A DNA stretch of 64,000 bases from DATBVX01 sp963695985 (GTDB lineage Bacteria; Pseudomonadota; Gammaproteobacteria; Steroidobacterales; Steroidobacteraceae): contig CAVOIC010000001.1 in assembly GCA_963695985.1 (NCBI GenBank), positions 62,001 to 126,000 on the forward strand, read 5' to 3'. Each line of letters starts with the position of its first letter. Within the stretch, counting starts at the first letter, position 1. Below are positions 1 through 8,500 of the stretch, piece by piece. The notes beneath the pieces are model-generated. The model saw only the letters and a list, made by a program, of their open reading frames with translations, was not told where the DNA came from and did not search any database. Position numbers and translations under genes: made by a program.

Positions 1-1
1 G

Positions 2-388
2 CGCGAAGCCGAAGCGAGCGATCTCACCTATGCGCGCTCCCATATTGCTACGGCTGCCGCCGCGGCCCACGTGCAAGCGGTTGATGGCGTGTGGACGGAT
101 CTGAAGGATACCGAGGGCATGCGCCGACACGCGCTTCAGGCCCGACGGCTGGGTATGTCGGGTATTTCCATTATTCATCCGAGCCAAATCGACGCGGCCA
201 ACGCGGCGTTTACGCCGACGCGGGAGGAATTGGAATACGCCGCCGAAGTGCTGCAAGCGTTCGAGGCGGCCCGGGCGCGGGGCGACGGCGCCATCGCCTT
301 GCGCGGGCAACTGCTTGACTATCCAATCGTCGATCGGGCACGCCAGACAGTAGCGCTGGGCAAGTCGCTGGGCGTCCCCGGGGCATGA
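2..388 (+). CDS. HpcH/HpaI aldolase / CitE-like CoA lyase, C-terminal part (5' end outside window)
   Basis: The reading frame is open from the first bases of the window, so this is the 3' end of a longer gene. The visible ~128 residues carry the C-terminal signature of the CitE/malyl-CoA lyase family: a GMSGISIIHPSQ stretch followed by an arm in which the final helix packs on the neighbouring subunit. Family members cleave or form citryl-, malyl- or beta-methylmalyl-CoA. A MaoC hydratase starts 21 bp downstream and a family III CoA-transferase follows, a trio that suggests a malyl-CoA or mesaconyl-CoA type C4/C5 pathway. The substrate cannot be fixed because the N-terminal active-site half is missing. 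Confidence 0.8.
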   Translation, partial: REAEASDLTYARSHIATAAAAAHVQAVDGVWTDLKDTEGMRRHALQARRLGMSGISIIHPSQIDAANAAFTPTREELEYAAEVLQAFEAARARGDGAIALRGQLLDYPIVDRARQTVALGKSLGVPGA

Positions 389-409
389 CGTCTGACGGAG
401 GAACCTCAA

Positions 410-910
410 ATGGCCGTGAAACCAGGTTGGGAGGGGCGGTACTTCGAGGATTTCGAAGTGGGCGACATTTATCGCTGCCGTCTGGGGCGCACGCTGACCG
501 ATGCAGACAACATTTGGTTTACGCTACTCACCAATAACACCAATCAAATTCATTTCAACACCGAATACGCCAAACGTACGGACTATGGCCGGCCGCTGAT
601 CAACAGCGCGCTCACGCTCGCCATCGTCGCCGGGATGGGCGTCGCCGACGTGAGCGAGAACGGCTTTGCACTCGGCTGGGACCAAATCGAGCTGCCCAAC
701 CCCCTGTTCGCCGGCGACACGCTTTATTCGGAATCGGAAGTCCTGGAGAAGCGCGAGTCCAAGTCCAAGCCGCAATTGGGCATCGTGAAGGTGCGCACGC
801 GCGGCATTCAGCAGGAGGGCAAAGTCGTCATCAGATACGCGCGCAGTGTGATGGTGTGGAAGCGCGCCTATGCGCCGAACAAGAATCTCTTCCCCGAGGT
901 CAAGTCGTGA
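410..910 (+). CDS. MaoC family hydratase/dehydratase
   Basis: A 166-residue single hot-dog protein, the normal length for a one-domain MaoC enoyl-CoA hydratase. The hydratase motif is recognisable around residues 42-48 (NNTNQIH), with the catalytic His at position 48; the Asp of the canonical GDxNPxH motif is replaced by Asn43, a change I associate with mesaconyl-/beta-methylmalyl-CoA type members. An AGGAGG-like site (ggagga) lies shortly before the ATG. The stop codon overlaps the GTG start of the next gene, so the two are translationally coupled. Reaction predicted: reversible hydration of a branched or dicarboxylic enoyl-CoA. Confidence 0.82.
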   Translation: MAVKPGWEGRYFEDFEVGDIYRCRLGRTLTDADNIWFTLLTNNTNQIHFNTEYAKRTDYGRPLINSALTLAIVAGMGVADVSENGFALGWDQIELPNPLFAGDTLYSESEVLEKRESKSKPQLGIVKVRTRGIQQEGKVVIRYARSVMVWKRAYAPNKNLFPEVKS

Positions 911-2109
911 CGACCGACGCTCCGGCGAGCCGCTCCGCGCTCACCGGCGTGCGCGTGCTGGCGCTGGAAACGTCTTTGTCAGGCCCGCATTGCACCAAGC
1001 TGCTCGCCGACCTGGGGGCGGAGGTGATCAAGATCGAGAGGCCGGGCGTCGGCGATGTTGTGCGCGGCTGGGACTCTGCCGTCAGGGGTCTCTCCTCAGG
1101 CTATATCTTTGCCAATGGCAATAAGAGGAGTCTTGGCGTCGACGTGAAGACGACGGCCGGCGCTGCTGCCGTCAAGTCGTTGGCCGAGCGCGTGGATGTC
1201 TTCCTCGAAAACTTCTCTCCGGGGGTGGCGCAGCGGCTGGGCCTTGGTCACGAGAAGCTTTGCAAGGCCAACCCACGCCTCATCTACTGCTCGATTTCGG
1301 GTTATGGGCAAGACGGCCCGTACCGCGATGTGAAGGCGTACGACCTGCTCATCCAGGGGGAGGCCGGAATGATCGCGACCACCGGCTATCCCGACAAACC
1401 AGCGAAAGTCGGCGTTTCGATCACTGACCTCACCTCATCGATGTATGCGGCGGTGGGAATTCTTGGCGCACTCTACGAGCGCGAAAAGACAGGGCGGGGT
1501 CAGGTCGTCGACATCTCGATGTTCGAATCGGCCGTGTCGTGGCTTGGCTACTTTCCACACCACTACTGGCACAAGGGCGAAGAGCCTCAGCGGGTCGGTT
1601 TGCGCCATCATTACATCACGCCGTATGGGCCGTATCTCGCGGCGGATGGCAAGTACGTCAATCTCGCCGTGGCCACGGAGTCCGACTGGGAGGCTTTCTG
1701 CCGCCAAGTGATCGAGCGGGCGGACTTGCTCGAAGAATCCCGTTTTGGTTCGCCCGAGCTGCGACGCAAGAATCGAACTGAGCTGGAGGAGCTGATCGAG
1801 AGTATCTTCCTCAAACGGGGCCATGAAGAATGGCTGCGCAGGCTCGCCAATGCGCGTTTGCCTCATGGCCGTGTCAACGGGATCGCCGAAGTGCTGGACC
1901 ATCCTCAGATCTCCGCGCGCCATTTCATCCGCCAAGTGAATTCACCTGTGGGACCCATACCCATCGTCTCGAGCCCACTGCGCCTCTCCGATAGCGCACA
2001 GCCTTCGGGCCGAGTTCCCGCGCTGGGGGAAGACACCGAACCGTTGTTGCACGAATTAGGCTACACGGATGCCGATATCGCTCAGTTCCGACGCGACAGC
2101 GTGATCTAG
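907..2109 (+). CDS. CaiB/BaiF family III CoA-transferase
   Basis: A 400-residue formyl-CoA transferase-like protein. The N-terminal Rossmann part has the typical LLADLGAEVIKIE and GNKRSLGVD segments, and the catalytic aspartate that forms the acyl-aspartyl anhydride is Asp174 in the stretch VGVSITDLTSS. I chose the GTG at 907 because it overlaps the MaoC stop (GTGA) and puts the conserved N-terminus about 12 residues in; an in-frame ATG at 856 lies deep inside MaoC. It would move CoA between a dicarboxylic or branched acid and an acyl-CoA. With the upstream CitE and MaoC homologues it resembles a mesaconyl-CoA or citramalyl-CoA type pathway. Confidence 0.85.
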   Translation: MTTDAPASRSALTGVRVLALETSLSGPHCTKLLADLGAEVIKIERPGVGDVVRGWDSAVRGLSSGYIFANGNKRSLGVDVKTTAGAAAVKSLAERVDVFLENFSPGVAQRLGLGHEKLCKANPRLIYCSISGYGQDGPYRDVKAYDLLIQGEAGMIATTGYPDKPAKVGVSITDLTSSMYAAVGILGALYEREKTGRGQVVDISMFESAVSWLGYFPHHYWHKGEEPQRVGLRHHYITPYGPYLAADGKYVNLAVATESDWEAFCRQVIERADLLEESRFGSPELRRKNRTELEELIESIFLKRGHEEWLRRLANARLPHGRVNGIAEVLDHPQISARHFIRQVNSPVGPIPIVSSPLRLSDSAQPSGRVPALGEDTEPLLHELGYTDADIAQFRRDSVI

Positions 2110-2118
2110 GAACGCTCG

Positions 2119-2787
2119 ATGGCTGAGCCGCCGCGGAAAATCGCGATCATCGGCGCCACTGGCGAGCTCGGCGGCGCGCTCGCCCGGCGGCTCGTGAAGG
2201 CTGGCGAAAGCGTCATCATCGGTTCACGCGACGCGGCGCGGGCACAGGCTGTTGCCTCGGCGCTCGAGAACGAGACGCGGCGTCGAGTGGCAGCCGGGTC
2301 AAACGCAGACGCCGCTGCCGCCGCGGACCTCGTGATCGTCACGGTGCCGTTTGCAGCGCAGAAAGCGACACTGCGCGAGATCGCGGCACACGTGTCCGGC
2401 AAGATCGTGGTCGATACGACCGTGCCGCTCGTGCCGCCCAAGGTCATGCGCGTACAGCTTCCCGCGGAGGGAAGCGCAGCACAGATTGCTTCCGGCTTGC
2501 TCGGTGCAGGCACACGGGTTGTATCCGCATTCCATAACGTGGCTGCGCACAAGCTCGCCACCGACGAGAAGATCGATTGCGACGTGCTGGTGTTTGGCGA
2601 TGACCCCCAGGCGCGCGATGCCGTGATTCGCATCGCCGAGTCCTGCGGACTGCGCGCCTTGCACGCCGGCCCGCTCGCCAACTCGGCAGCAGCCGAGGCG
2701 CTGACGTCGGTCCTGATATTCATGAACAAGCGGTATGCTGTCGATGGCGCAGCCATCCGCATCACGGGCGCTCTAAGCCCAGGTTGA
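2119..2787 (+). CDS. npdG: NADPH-dependent F420 reductase (NpdG/Fno family)
   Basis: A 222-residue protein with an N-terminal Rossmann motif GATGELGG at residues 12-19, then a short C-terminal dimer region, the architecture and length of F420:NADP oxidoreductase. It transfers hydride between NADPH and the deazaflavin F420, feeding reduced F420 to other enzymes. The segment ending in a conserved SAFHNVAAH stretch is typical of the family. It starts 9 bp after the CoA-transferase and is followed after 51 bp by the F420 biosynthesis fusion gene, so the cofactor's reduction and synthesis appear co-transcribed. The start ATG has an aggaacg sequence 10 bases upstream. Confidence 0.88.
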   Translation: MAEPPRKIAIIGATGELGGALARRLVKAGESVIIGSRDAARAQAVASALENETRRRVAAGSNADAAAAADLVIVTVPFAAQKATLREIAAHVSGKIVVDTTVPLVPPKVMRVQLPAEGSAAQIASGLLGAGTRVVSAFHNVAAHKLATDEKIDCDVLVFGDDPQARDAVIRIAESCGLRALHAGPLANSAAAEALTSVLIFMNKRYAVDGAAIRITGALSPG

Positions 2788-2838
2788 CTCGATGAACCTC
2801 GAATCGACAGCTGTGCCCGCTCCAGCCCGGAGACCTTC

Positions 2839-5736
2839 GTGAGGGTTTGTGCGATCGTCGCGGCGCGCTCGCGGGGTGCCAAGAGCCGACTCGCGCCCGT
2901 GCTTTCGCCGGACGGCCGTGCTGCGCTCGCCCGCTCGATGCTGACCCAGGTTCTTCGTTCGGTGAGAGCCGCGCGCGGTATCGATCACATCATGCTCGTG
3001 ACGACGGATGAAGAAGGGCCGGTGCCCGCTGGCGTTGAGGTGGTTCGCGACGCGGGCATGGGTCAGTCTGCGGCTGTCGCGACCGGACTTGCGCACGTCG
3101 CCGACACGGCCGACGCAGCGATCGTACTCGCCGCTGATACGCCGAACACTTCGCCGCAGGAGATTGAGCACTTGATCGCGGCCTTGGCGGACCGCGATGT
3201 CATCGTCGCCCCCGACCGGCGCGGCGAGGGCACGAATGCACTGGGGCTGCGTCTTCCCGCGCGCATTCAACTGCAATTCGGTGGACCGAGCCTGACGGCA
3301 CATCTGCGCTCGGCCGAGGAGCTGGGCGCCCGGACGGCGATCATCGAGTTGCCTGGCTTGGCTCACGACATCGACCTGCCAGAGGATCTCGTGGATGAGC
3401 CGTTGCCGCGCGAATCCGCCCTGCGGTTGGTGGAGGAGGGCGATCTTACAACCATGATGGAGCGGGCCTCGGCGTTGGCCTTGCAGGGCTTTGGCCAGCG
3501 GGTCGGCTATTCGCGCAAGGTCTTCATCCCACTCACCCAGCTCTGCCGCGATGTCTGCCATTACTGCACCTTCGCCGGCCCGGCGCCGAGACACGCACGA
3601 GCTTTTCTGACACCGGAGGAAGTGCTCAGCTTGGCGCGGGCGGGTGTGAACGCCGGCTGCACCGAAGCGCTCTTCACCTTGGGAGACAAGCCCGAGCTGC
3701 GTTACGCGTCCGCGCGCGATGAGCTCAGAAGTCTCGGTTTCGCGACGACCCTCGAATATCTCACGCATTGCGCGCGCCTCGTGTTCGAGCACACGGGATT
3801 GCTGCCACACTTGAATCCGGGTGTCATGCAGCACGCCGATTTCGCAGCCCTGCGGCCCGTGTCGGCCTCGATGGGTATCATGCTGGAGACGAGCGCAACG
3901 CGGCTCATGGAACCAGGGATGCCGCATCACCGCTCGCCCGACAAGCATCCGACGATGCGCATCGCGACGCTGCGCGCCGCCGGGGAAGCGGCCGTGCCAT
4001 TCACGACGGGTCTGTTGGTCGGAATCGGTGAAACACGGGCTGAGCGCATTGAGACGCTGCTCGCCATTCGTGAGCTGCACGAGGAGTTCGGCCACATCCA
4101 GGAACTGATCATCCAGAATTTCCGTGCTAAGCCCGGTACGCGGATGGCACGCTACCCCGAACCGCCACTCGAAGAGCTCCTCTGGACGATAGCCGCCGCG
4201 CGCCTCCTGTTCGGTCCATCGATGTCGATACAGGTTCCGCCCAACCTGAGCCCCACGCACCTGCCAGCACTGATCAGCGCGGGTCTCAATGACTGGGGCG
4301 GCGTATCACCGGTTACGCCGGATCATGTGAATCCGGAAGCGCCTTGGCCCGACATCACCGCGCTCGAGCGCGAAACACGGGCCGCGGGGCGCTGGCTCGT
4401 GCAACGGCTGCCGATCGTGCCTTCCTTCGCAATCGATGGCGAGAGATGGCTCGACCCGGCACTTCGCACCGCGGTGCTGCGCCGGATCGATGCGCAGGGC
4501 TATGTCCGCGAGGACGCTTGGACAGCAGGTTCCGGATCACTGCCACCCACGCGTTACGGCCGGCTGCTGGACAGAAAGTCGGAACGCGCCCCCGCGTCCC
4601 GCTCGTTGCGGGCCGTGCTCGAACGTGTTCGAGAAGGCAAGCCGCCGGACGAACAGCATATCGCGCAACTCTTCGCATCGGATGGCGCTGATTTCACGGC
4701 AGTCGTGCAACACGCTGACGCCTTACGCGAGGAGACAGTTGGCGATGCTGTCAGTTATGTGGTGAATCGGAACATCAATTACACCAATATCTGCAGCTAC
4801 TCCTGCGGCTTCTGCGCGTTCGCCAAGGGTCGTAGCGCCAAGGCGCTGCGCGGACCGGGCTACAACTTCGACCTTGACGAGATCGAACGGCGAGTTGCCG
4901 AGGCCGCGGACCGTGGCGCGACCGAGGTTTGCCTGCAGGGTGGCATCCACCCACGCTACACGGGCCAAACGTACCTGCAGATCGTCGGGGCGGCCAAGGG
5001 CGCCGCCCCTGGTATCCACGTGCACGCGTTCTCGCCACTCGAGATCTCTCATGGCGCTGCCACTCTGGGCTTGTCATTGGCCGAATACTTGTTGCGCCTG
5101 AAGGAGGCGGGCTTGAGCACACTGCCGGGCACCGCCGCCGAAATTCTCTGCGACGACGTGCGTGCGGTGATCTGCCCGGACAAACTGAGTTCCGCCGAAT
5201 GGCTTCAGGTCATGCGCACGGCGCACGACATCGGGATCCGCAGCACCGCAACCATCATGTTCGGGCATGTCGAGCGGCCCGTGCACTGGGCCAGGCACCT
5301 GCTGGCGATCCGCAGCCTGCAGGAGGAAACCGGCGGCTTCACGGAATTTGTGCCGTTACCGTTCGTGCACATGGAGGCGCCCTTGTGGCGATCCGGCCGT
5401 GCCCGGTCCGGGCCGAGCTTCCGCGAGGCGATACTGATGCACGCGATCTCCCGAATCGTGCTGTATCCGCTGTTCCCGAACATTCAGACTTCATGGGTCA
5501 AGATGGGCCGGCAGGGTGCGCTCGCGGCGCTCGCCGCCGGGGCTAACGATCTGGGTGGCGTGTTGATGGACGAGTCGATCACGCGCGCCGCGGGTGGCGT
5601 CAACGGCCAGCAATTGGATTCAAAAGACATGCAGGCCGCGATCCGTTCGATCGGTCGCTCGCCGCGCCAGCGGACGACACTCTATAAAGATGCTTCTCGA
5701 CCGACACGGATATTCGCCGAAGCCGCTGCGGGCTGA
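2839..5736 (+). CDS. fbiC: CofC-CofG-CofH fusion: guanylyltransferase joined to FO synthase
   Basis: A 965-residue three-part protein. Residues 1 to about 200 are CofC/FbiD-like (KSRLAPVLSP near the N-terminus, later an ADTP motif), which activates a three-carbon phospho-acid such as phospholactate, PEP or phosphoglycerate with GTP. Residues ~215-560 are a CofG radical-SAM domain with CxxxCxxC cysteines at 236, 240 and 243. Residues ~600-965 are a CofH radical-SAM domain with cysteines at 652, 656 and 659. CofG and CofH together make the deazaflavin FO from a pyrimidine precursor and tyrosine; the G-H order matches actinobacterial FbiC. The added N-terminal CofC is the odd feature. Start GTG at 2839 is the first in-frame start giving a complete CofC N-terminus. 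CofE and CofD follow. Confidence 0.9.
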   Translation: MRVCAIVAARSRGAKSRLAPVLSPDGRAALARSMLTQVLRSVRAARGIDHIMLVTTDEEGPVPAGVEVVRDAGMGQSAAVATGLAHVADTADAAIVLAADTPNTSPQEIEHLIAALADRDVIVAPDRRGEGTNALGLRLPARIQLQFGGPSLTAHLRSAEELGARTAIIELPGLAHDIDLPEDLVDEPLPRESALRLVEEGDLTTMMERASALALQGFGQRVGYSRKVFIPLTQLCRDVCHYCTFAGPAPRHARAFLTPEEVLSLARAGVNAGCTEALFTLGDKPELRYASARDELRSLGFATTLEYLTHCARLVFEHTGLLPHLNPGVMQHADFAALRPVSASMGIMLETSATRLMEPGMPHHRSPDKHPTMRIATLRAAGEAAVPFTTGLLVGIGETRAERIETLLAIRELHEEFGHIQELIIQNFRAKPGTRMARYPEPPLEELLWTIAAARLLFGPSMSIQVPPNLSPTHLPALISAGLNDWGGVSPVTPDHVNPEAPWPDITALERETRAAGRWLVQRLPIVPSFAIDGERWLDPALRTAVLRRIDAQGYVREDAWTAGSGSLPPTRYGRLLDRKSERAPASRSLRAVLERVREGKPPDEQHIAQLFASDGADFTAVVQHADALREETVGDAVSYVVNRNINYTNICSYSCGFCAFAKGRSAKALRGPGYNFDLDEIERRVAEAADRGATEVCLQGGIHPRYTGQTYLQIVGAAKGAAPGIHVHAFSPLEISHGAATLGLSLAEYLLRLKEAGLSTLPGTAAEILCDDVRAVICPDKLSSAEWLQVMRTAHDIGIRSTATIMFGHVERPVHWARHLLAIRSLQEETGGFTEFVPLPFVHMEAPLWRSGRARSGPSFREAILMHAISRIVLYPLFPNIQTSWVKMGRQGALAALAAGANDLGGVLMDESITRAAGGVNGQQLDSKDMQAAIRSIGRSPRQRTTLYKDASRPTRIFAEAAAG

Positions 5737-5771
5737 TCGGTGTTGGAAGCTGATCGTCCGTGGGCCGCGGT

Positions 5772-6545
5772 ATGCGTACTGACAGTGAACGGTTGAGCAT
5801 CACGGTTACGGGAATTTCGGATCTCGACGAGATCCGCCCGAGGGATGATCTGGGTTCTCTCCTGGCCGCAGCCCTCGGCCGGCTGACTGTGCGTGTTCGC
5901 GCCCACGATATTCTCGTCGTAGCGCAGAAGATCGTCTCCAAGGCGGAAGACCGGTTTGTCGATCTCGGCACGGTCGAAGTATCGGAGCGCGCCCTGGAGC
6001 TCGCCGCAGTGACGCACAAGGATCCGCGCCTGGTCGAGCTGGTTCTCTCGGAATCGACCGAAGTATTGCGTGCCAAGCCCAACGTCCTGATCGTGCGGCA
6101 TCGACTCGGCTTCGTCATGGCCAATGCCGGTATCGATCGCTCGAATGTTGGTGGCCGTGATCGCGCTTTGCTCCTGCCGCGGGATCCGGATGCGTCCGCC
6201 GCAATGCTCCGCACCTCTCTCGAGGCTCGTCTCGGCATTGCCATCGGGATCGTGGTGGCGGACAGCTTCGGTCGCGCGTGGCGCAACGGCGTCACGAATG
6301 TCGCGCTCGGGGCCGCGGGGCTCCCCGCCCTGATCGACCGCCGGGGCGAGCTCGATCGCAACGGCCGAACACTCGAGGTTACGGAGATCGCGTTCGCTGA
6401 TCTGGTCGCATCGGCTGCCGGGCTCGTCATCGGTGAAGCGGCGGAGAGCTGCCCCGCGGCGCTGGTACAAGGCCTGTCCTGGCACGCGCCAAGCGTGCCT
6501 GCGAGCGCGCTTATTCGCCCGCTATCAGAAGATATGTTTCGATGA
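5772..6545 (+). CDS. cofE: Coenzyme F420-0:L-glutamate ligase
   Basis: A 257-residue CofE/FbiB N-domain homologue. Recognisable family segments are HDILVVAQKIVSKAED near the N-terminus (metal/substrate site) and IGIVVADSFGRAWRNG in the middle, where Asp, Ser and Arg contribute to GTP and metal binding. It adds the gamma-linked glutamate tail to F420-0. Only the ligase domain is present: the C-terminal nitroreductase-like domain of mycobacterial FbiB, which reduces dehydro-F420, is absent. I prefer the ATG at 5772 over the GTG at 5760. It starts 35 bp after the fusion gene and ends 10 bp before cofD. Confidence 0.9.
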   Translation: MRTDSERLSITVTGISDLDEIRPRDDLGSLLAAALGRLTVRVRAHDILVVAQKIVSKAEDRFVDLGTVEVSERALELAAVTHKDPRLVELVLSESTEVLRAKPNVLIVRHRLGFVMANAGIDRSNVGGRDRALLLPRDPDASAAMLRTSLEARLGIAIGIVVADSFGRAWRNGVTNVALGAAGLPALIDRRGELDRNGRTLEVTEIAFADLVASAAGLVIGEAAESCPAALVQGLSWHAPSVPASALIRPLSEDMFR

Positions 6546-6555
6546 GCCCACAGGC

Positions 6556-7509
6556 ATGAGTGAAGGTTCTGTCGTGGTGCTCACTGGCGGGATTGGGGGT
6601 GCCAAACTCTGCCTCGGGCTGCAGCGCGTGCTCACGTCCCGCTCCTTGTCGGTGATCGTCAATACCGCAGATGATTTCGAGCATCTTGGCCTGCGGATTT
6701 CGCCGGATGTGGACACGACGCTCTACACGTTGGCAGGTCTCGCAAACCCGGATCTCGGTTGGGGCCGGTGCGACGAGACCTGGACCTTCATGCGCGTGCT
6801 CGAGACGCTCGGGGGCGAGACCTGGTTCAGATTGGGCGACGGTGATCTTGCCCTGCACGTCGAACGCACCCGCCGGCTTGCAGCGGGCGAGAGCTTGAGT
6901 ACGTTCACCGCCGATGTTGCCCGGCGTTTCGGCGTCAGGACGCGCATCCTGCCGATGAGCGACGATAGCGTGCGCACGATCGTGACGACGCCCGCGGGGG
7001 AGCTCAGCTTTCAGGAGTACTTTGTGCGCGCGCGCTGCCTTCCTGTGGTCGGCCGCTTGCACTTTGCGGGCGTCGATGACGCGCGCGTTCCACCGGGCAT
7101 CAACCAGGTGCTGCGCGACGCAGAACTGCGCGCCATCGTGATCGCGCCATCCAATCCGTATCTCAGCATCGATCCCATCCTTGCGCTTCCAGGCATGCGC
7201 ACAGCGCTGCGAGCCGCCGGCGTACCGATCATTGCGGTTACACCCATTGTCGGCGACGTCGCCATCAAGGGTCCGACCGCGAAGATCATGACAGAGCTCG
7301 GGCTCAGTCCCTCGCCGCTCACCGTGGCCGAACACTATGACGGTTTGCTCGATGGCTTTGTGCTCGACGAACGCGATGCGCGATTCGCCACGCGCCTCAA
7401 CGTGCCCGCTCGGATGTGCGACACACTCATGTTGACGCTCGAGGACCGTGAGCGTGTCGCGCGCTGCGTACTGGAACTCGCCGCTACGGCGCACCCGCGA
7501 CGCGCGTAG
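6556..7509 (+). CDS. cofD: 2-phospho-L-lactate transferase (CofD/FbiA)
   Basis: A 317-residue protein, the usual CofD length when started at ATG 6556; upstream in-frame codons would overlap cofE by 100 bases. The N-terminal VLTGGIGGAKL loop binds the GDP-linked donor, and the VNTADDFEHLGL and SPDVDTTLYTL segments are hallmarks of the family. CofD joins FO to the activated three-carbon unit made by CofC, giving F420-0 or its dehydro or 3-phosphoglycerate form; which donor is used cannot be decided by eye. It is the last gene of the F420 operon; no terminator hairpin is obvious after it. Confidence 0.9.
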   Translation: MSEGSVVVLTGGIGGAKLCLGLQRVLTSRSLSVIVNTADDFEHLGLRISPDVDTTLYTLAGLANPDLGWGRCDETWTFMRVLETLGGETWFRLGDGDLALHVERTRRLAAGESLSTFTADVARRFGVRTRILPMSDDSVRTIVTTPAGELSFQEYFVRARCLPVVGRLHFAGVDDARVPPGINQVLRDAELRAIVIAPSNPYLSIDPILALPGMRTALRAAGVPIIAVTPIVGDVAIKGPTAKIMTELGLSPSPLTVAEHYDGLLDGFVLDERDARFATRLNVPARMCDTLMLTLEDRERVARCVLELAATAHPRRA

Positions 7510-7515
7510 CCCCCA

Positions 7516-7575
7516 GCAATCCGGGCGGCGGAGGACGTATTATCGGCCTCCAGCTCGATCATGGCCCAAACGGTC
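7516..7575 (-). pseudogene. 60-bp relic of the Xni-like exonuclease gene
   Basis: This stretch between cofD and the MAPEG gene matches 8991-9053 inside the 5'-3' exonuclease gene, in the same orientation, with one 3-bp gap. Perfect runs include 14 bases at one end and 11-15 bases at the other. Read on the minus strand it still translates as VWAMIELEADN followed by SSAARIA, next to the intact gene's VWPMSELEADDALASAARIA around the metal-binding acidic cluster. The preserved reading frame argues that it descends from an exonuclease copy rather than arising by chance. Too short to function. Confidence 0.6.
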
Positions 7576-7589
7576 TGAAGGGAACCGGC

Positions 7590-7988
7590 ATGAACACCTA
7601 CCTCATCTGTTCGGCGATCCTGGTGCTTCTGTACTTCGTGCTCGCCTTCAATGTCTCGCTCTTGCGCGGGCGGACGAAGACCAGCATCGGACCCGGTGAT
7701 GATCCCTCGGGTCCTCTGGGCAAGGCGTATCGGGCGCACGGCAACGCCGCCGAATACATTCCGATCTTCGTCGCGCTGTTTCTCTATTTTCTGATGTCGG
7801 GCGCGGGAGGTTGGGTCACGTGGGTGGTCATCGGCGTCACCGCCAGTCGTATCCTGCATGCCATGGGCATGCTGATGTCGGCCGGATTCAAGGGGCCGCC
7901 ACATCCTCTGCGTGCCATCGGCGCGCTGGGAACGTACCTCGGCGGCCTCGCACTTGGCGTAGCGTTGCTGATGCGCGCGTTCCTGTGA
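7590..7988 (+). CDS. MAPEG family membrane protein
   Basis: A 132-residue integral membrane protein with four hydrophobic segments (about residues 4-24, 57-72, 76-95 and 110-130) and the MAPEG pattern AYRAHGNAAEYIPIF, in which the Arg-x-His and Asn residues near the start of helix 2 are characteristic. MAPEG proteins are trimeric and often have glutathione transferase or peroxidase activity; bacterial members of this short type are mostly uncharacterised. It stands alone: cofD ends 80 bp upstream and the next gene converges from the other strand. Function beyond family membership is not predictable. Confidence 0.8.
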   Translation: MNTYLICSAILVLLYFVLAFNVSLLRGRTKTSIGPGDDPSGPLGKAYRAHGNAAEYIPIFVALFLYFLMSGAGGWVTWVVIGVTASRILHAMGMLMSAGFKGPPHPLRAIGALGTYLGGLALGVALLMRAFL

Positions 7989-8049
7989 AGCGCGCACACA
8001 GAGCCTGTCACTCACTCACGCCAGCCCTCCGGTCTGCGCTTGACCGACA

Positions 8050-8412
8050 CTAGCGCATGCATACCGCCTCGATGTTGTTGCCGTCGGGGTCGAGCAGGAA
8101 CGCGCCGTAGTAGGTGGGGGCGTATTCCGTGCGCAGACCGGGTCGTCCGTTGTCGCGTCCACCGGCCTTGAGGCCCTCTGCGTAGAAGCGATCCACCGTT
8201 GCGCGGTCTGCGGCGCGAAACGCCACGTGCACGCCAGCGCCAGTCGGAGCCTTGACGGTGCCGAGCCAAAATGCAGATTCGCCCTTGGGGCCGAAGCCCG
8301 CACTCGACTCGTCATGTGAATTGAGGACGTGGCCGAGAGTCGCGAGCGTTGCCGTATAAAAACGCACGCTGGCCTGGAGGTCTTTCACTTTCAATCCGAT
8401 GTGGTCGTACAT
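8050..8412 (-). CDS. VOC (glyoxalase/bleomycin resistance) family protein
   Basis: A 120-residue single-module vicinal-oxygen-chelate protein. The N-terminal MYDHIGLKVKD strand carries a likely metal His at position 4, and the C-terminal strand DPDGNNIEAVCM supplies the usual Glu. Small VOC proteins of this kind are often annotated as glyoxalases; substrates are rarely known. It converges with the MAPEG gene and lies 88 bp downstream of the exonuclease gene on the same strand, so the two may share a transcript. Confidence 0.78.
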   Translation of the reverse strand: MYDHIGLKVKDLQASVRFYTATLATLGHVLNSHDESSAGFGPKGESAFWLGTVKAPTGAGVHVAFRAADRATVDRFYAEGLKAGGRDNGRPGLRTEYAPTYYGAFLLDPDGNNIEAVCMR

Positions 8413-8500
8413 GCTGGCCTCCCTTGAGATTCAGCCCATCCTAGGCGGATCGCTGGAGGTACTTCTTGGAGAATCTTGCGACGGGTTCGGAAATGCGGGG

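Noticed and set aside
2773..4260. 495-codon open frame on the minus strand opposite the CofC-CofG-CofH fusion
   Set aside because: It is antisense to a gene with clear radical-SAM motifs, has His/Arg/Gln-rich low-information sequence and no recognisable domain; typical of high-GC antisense frames.
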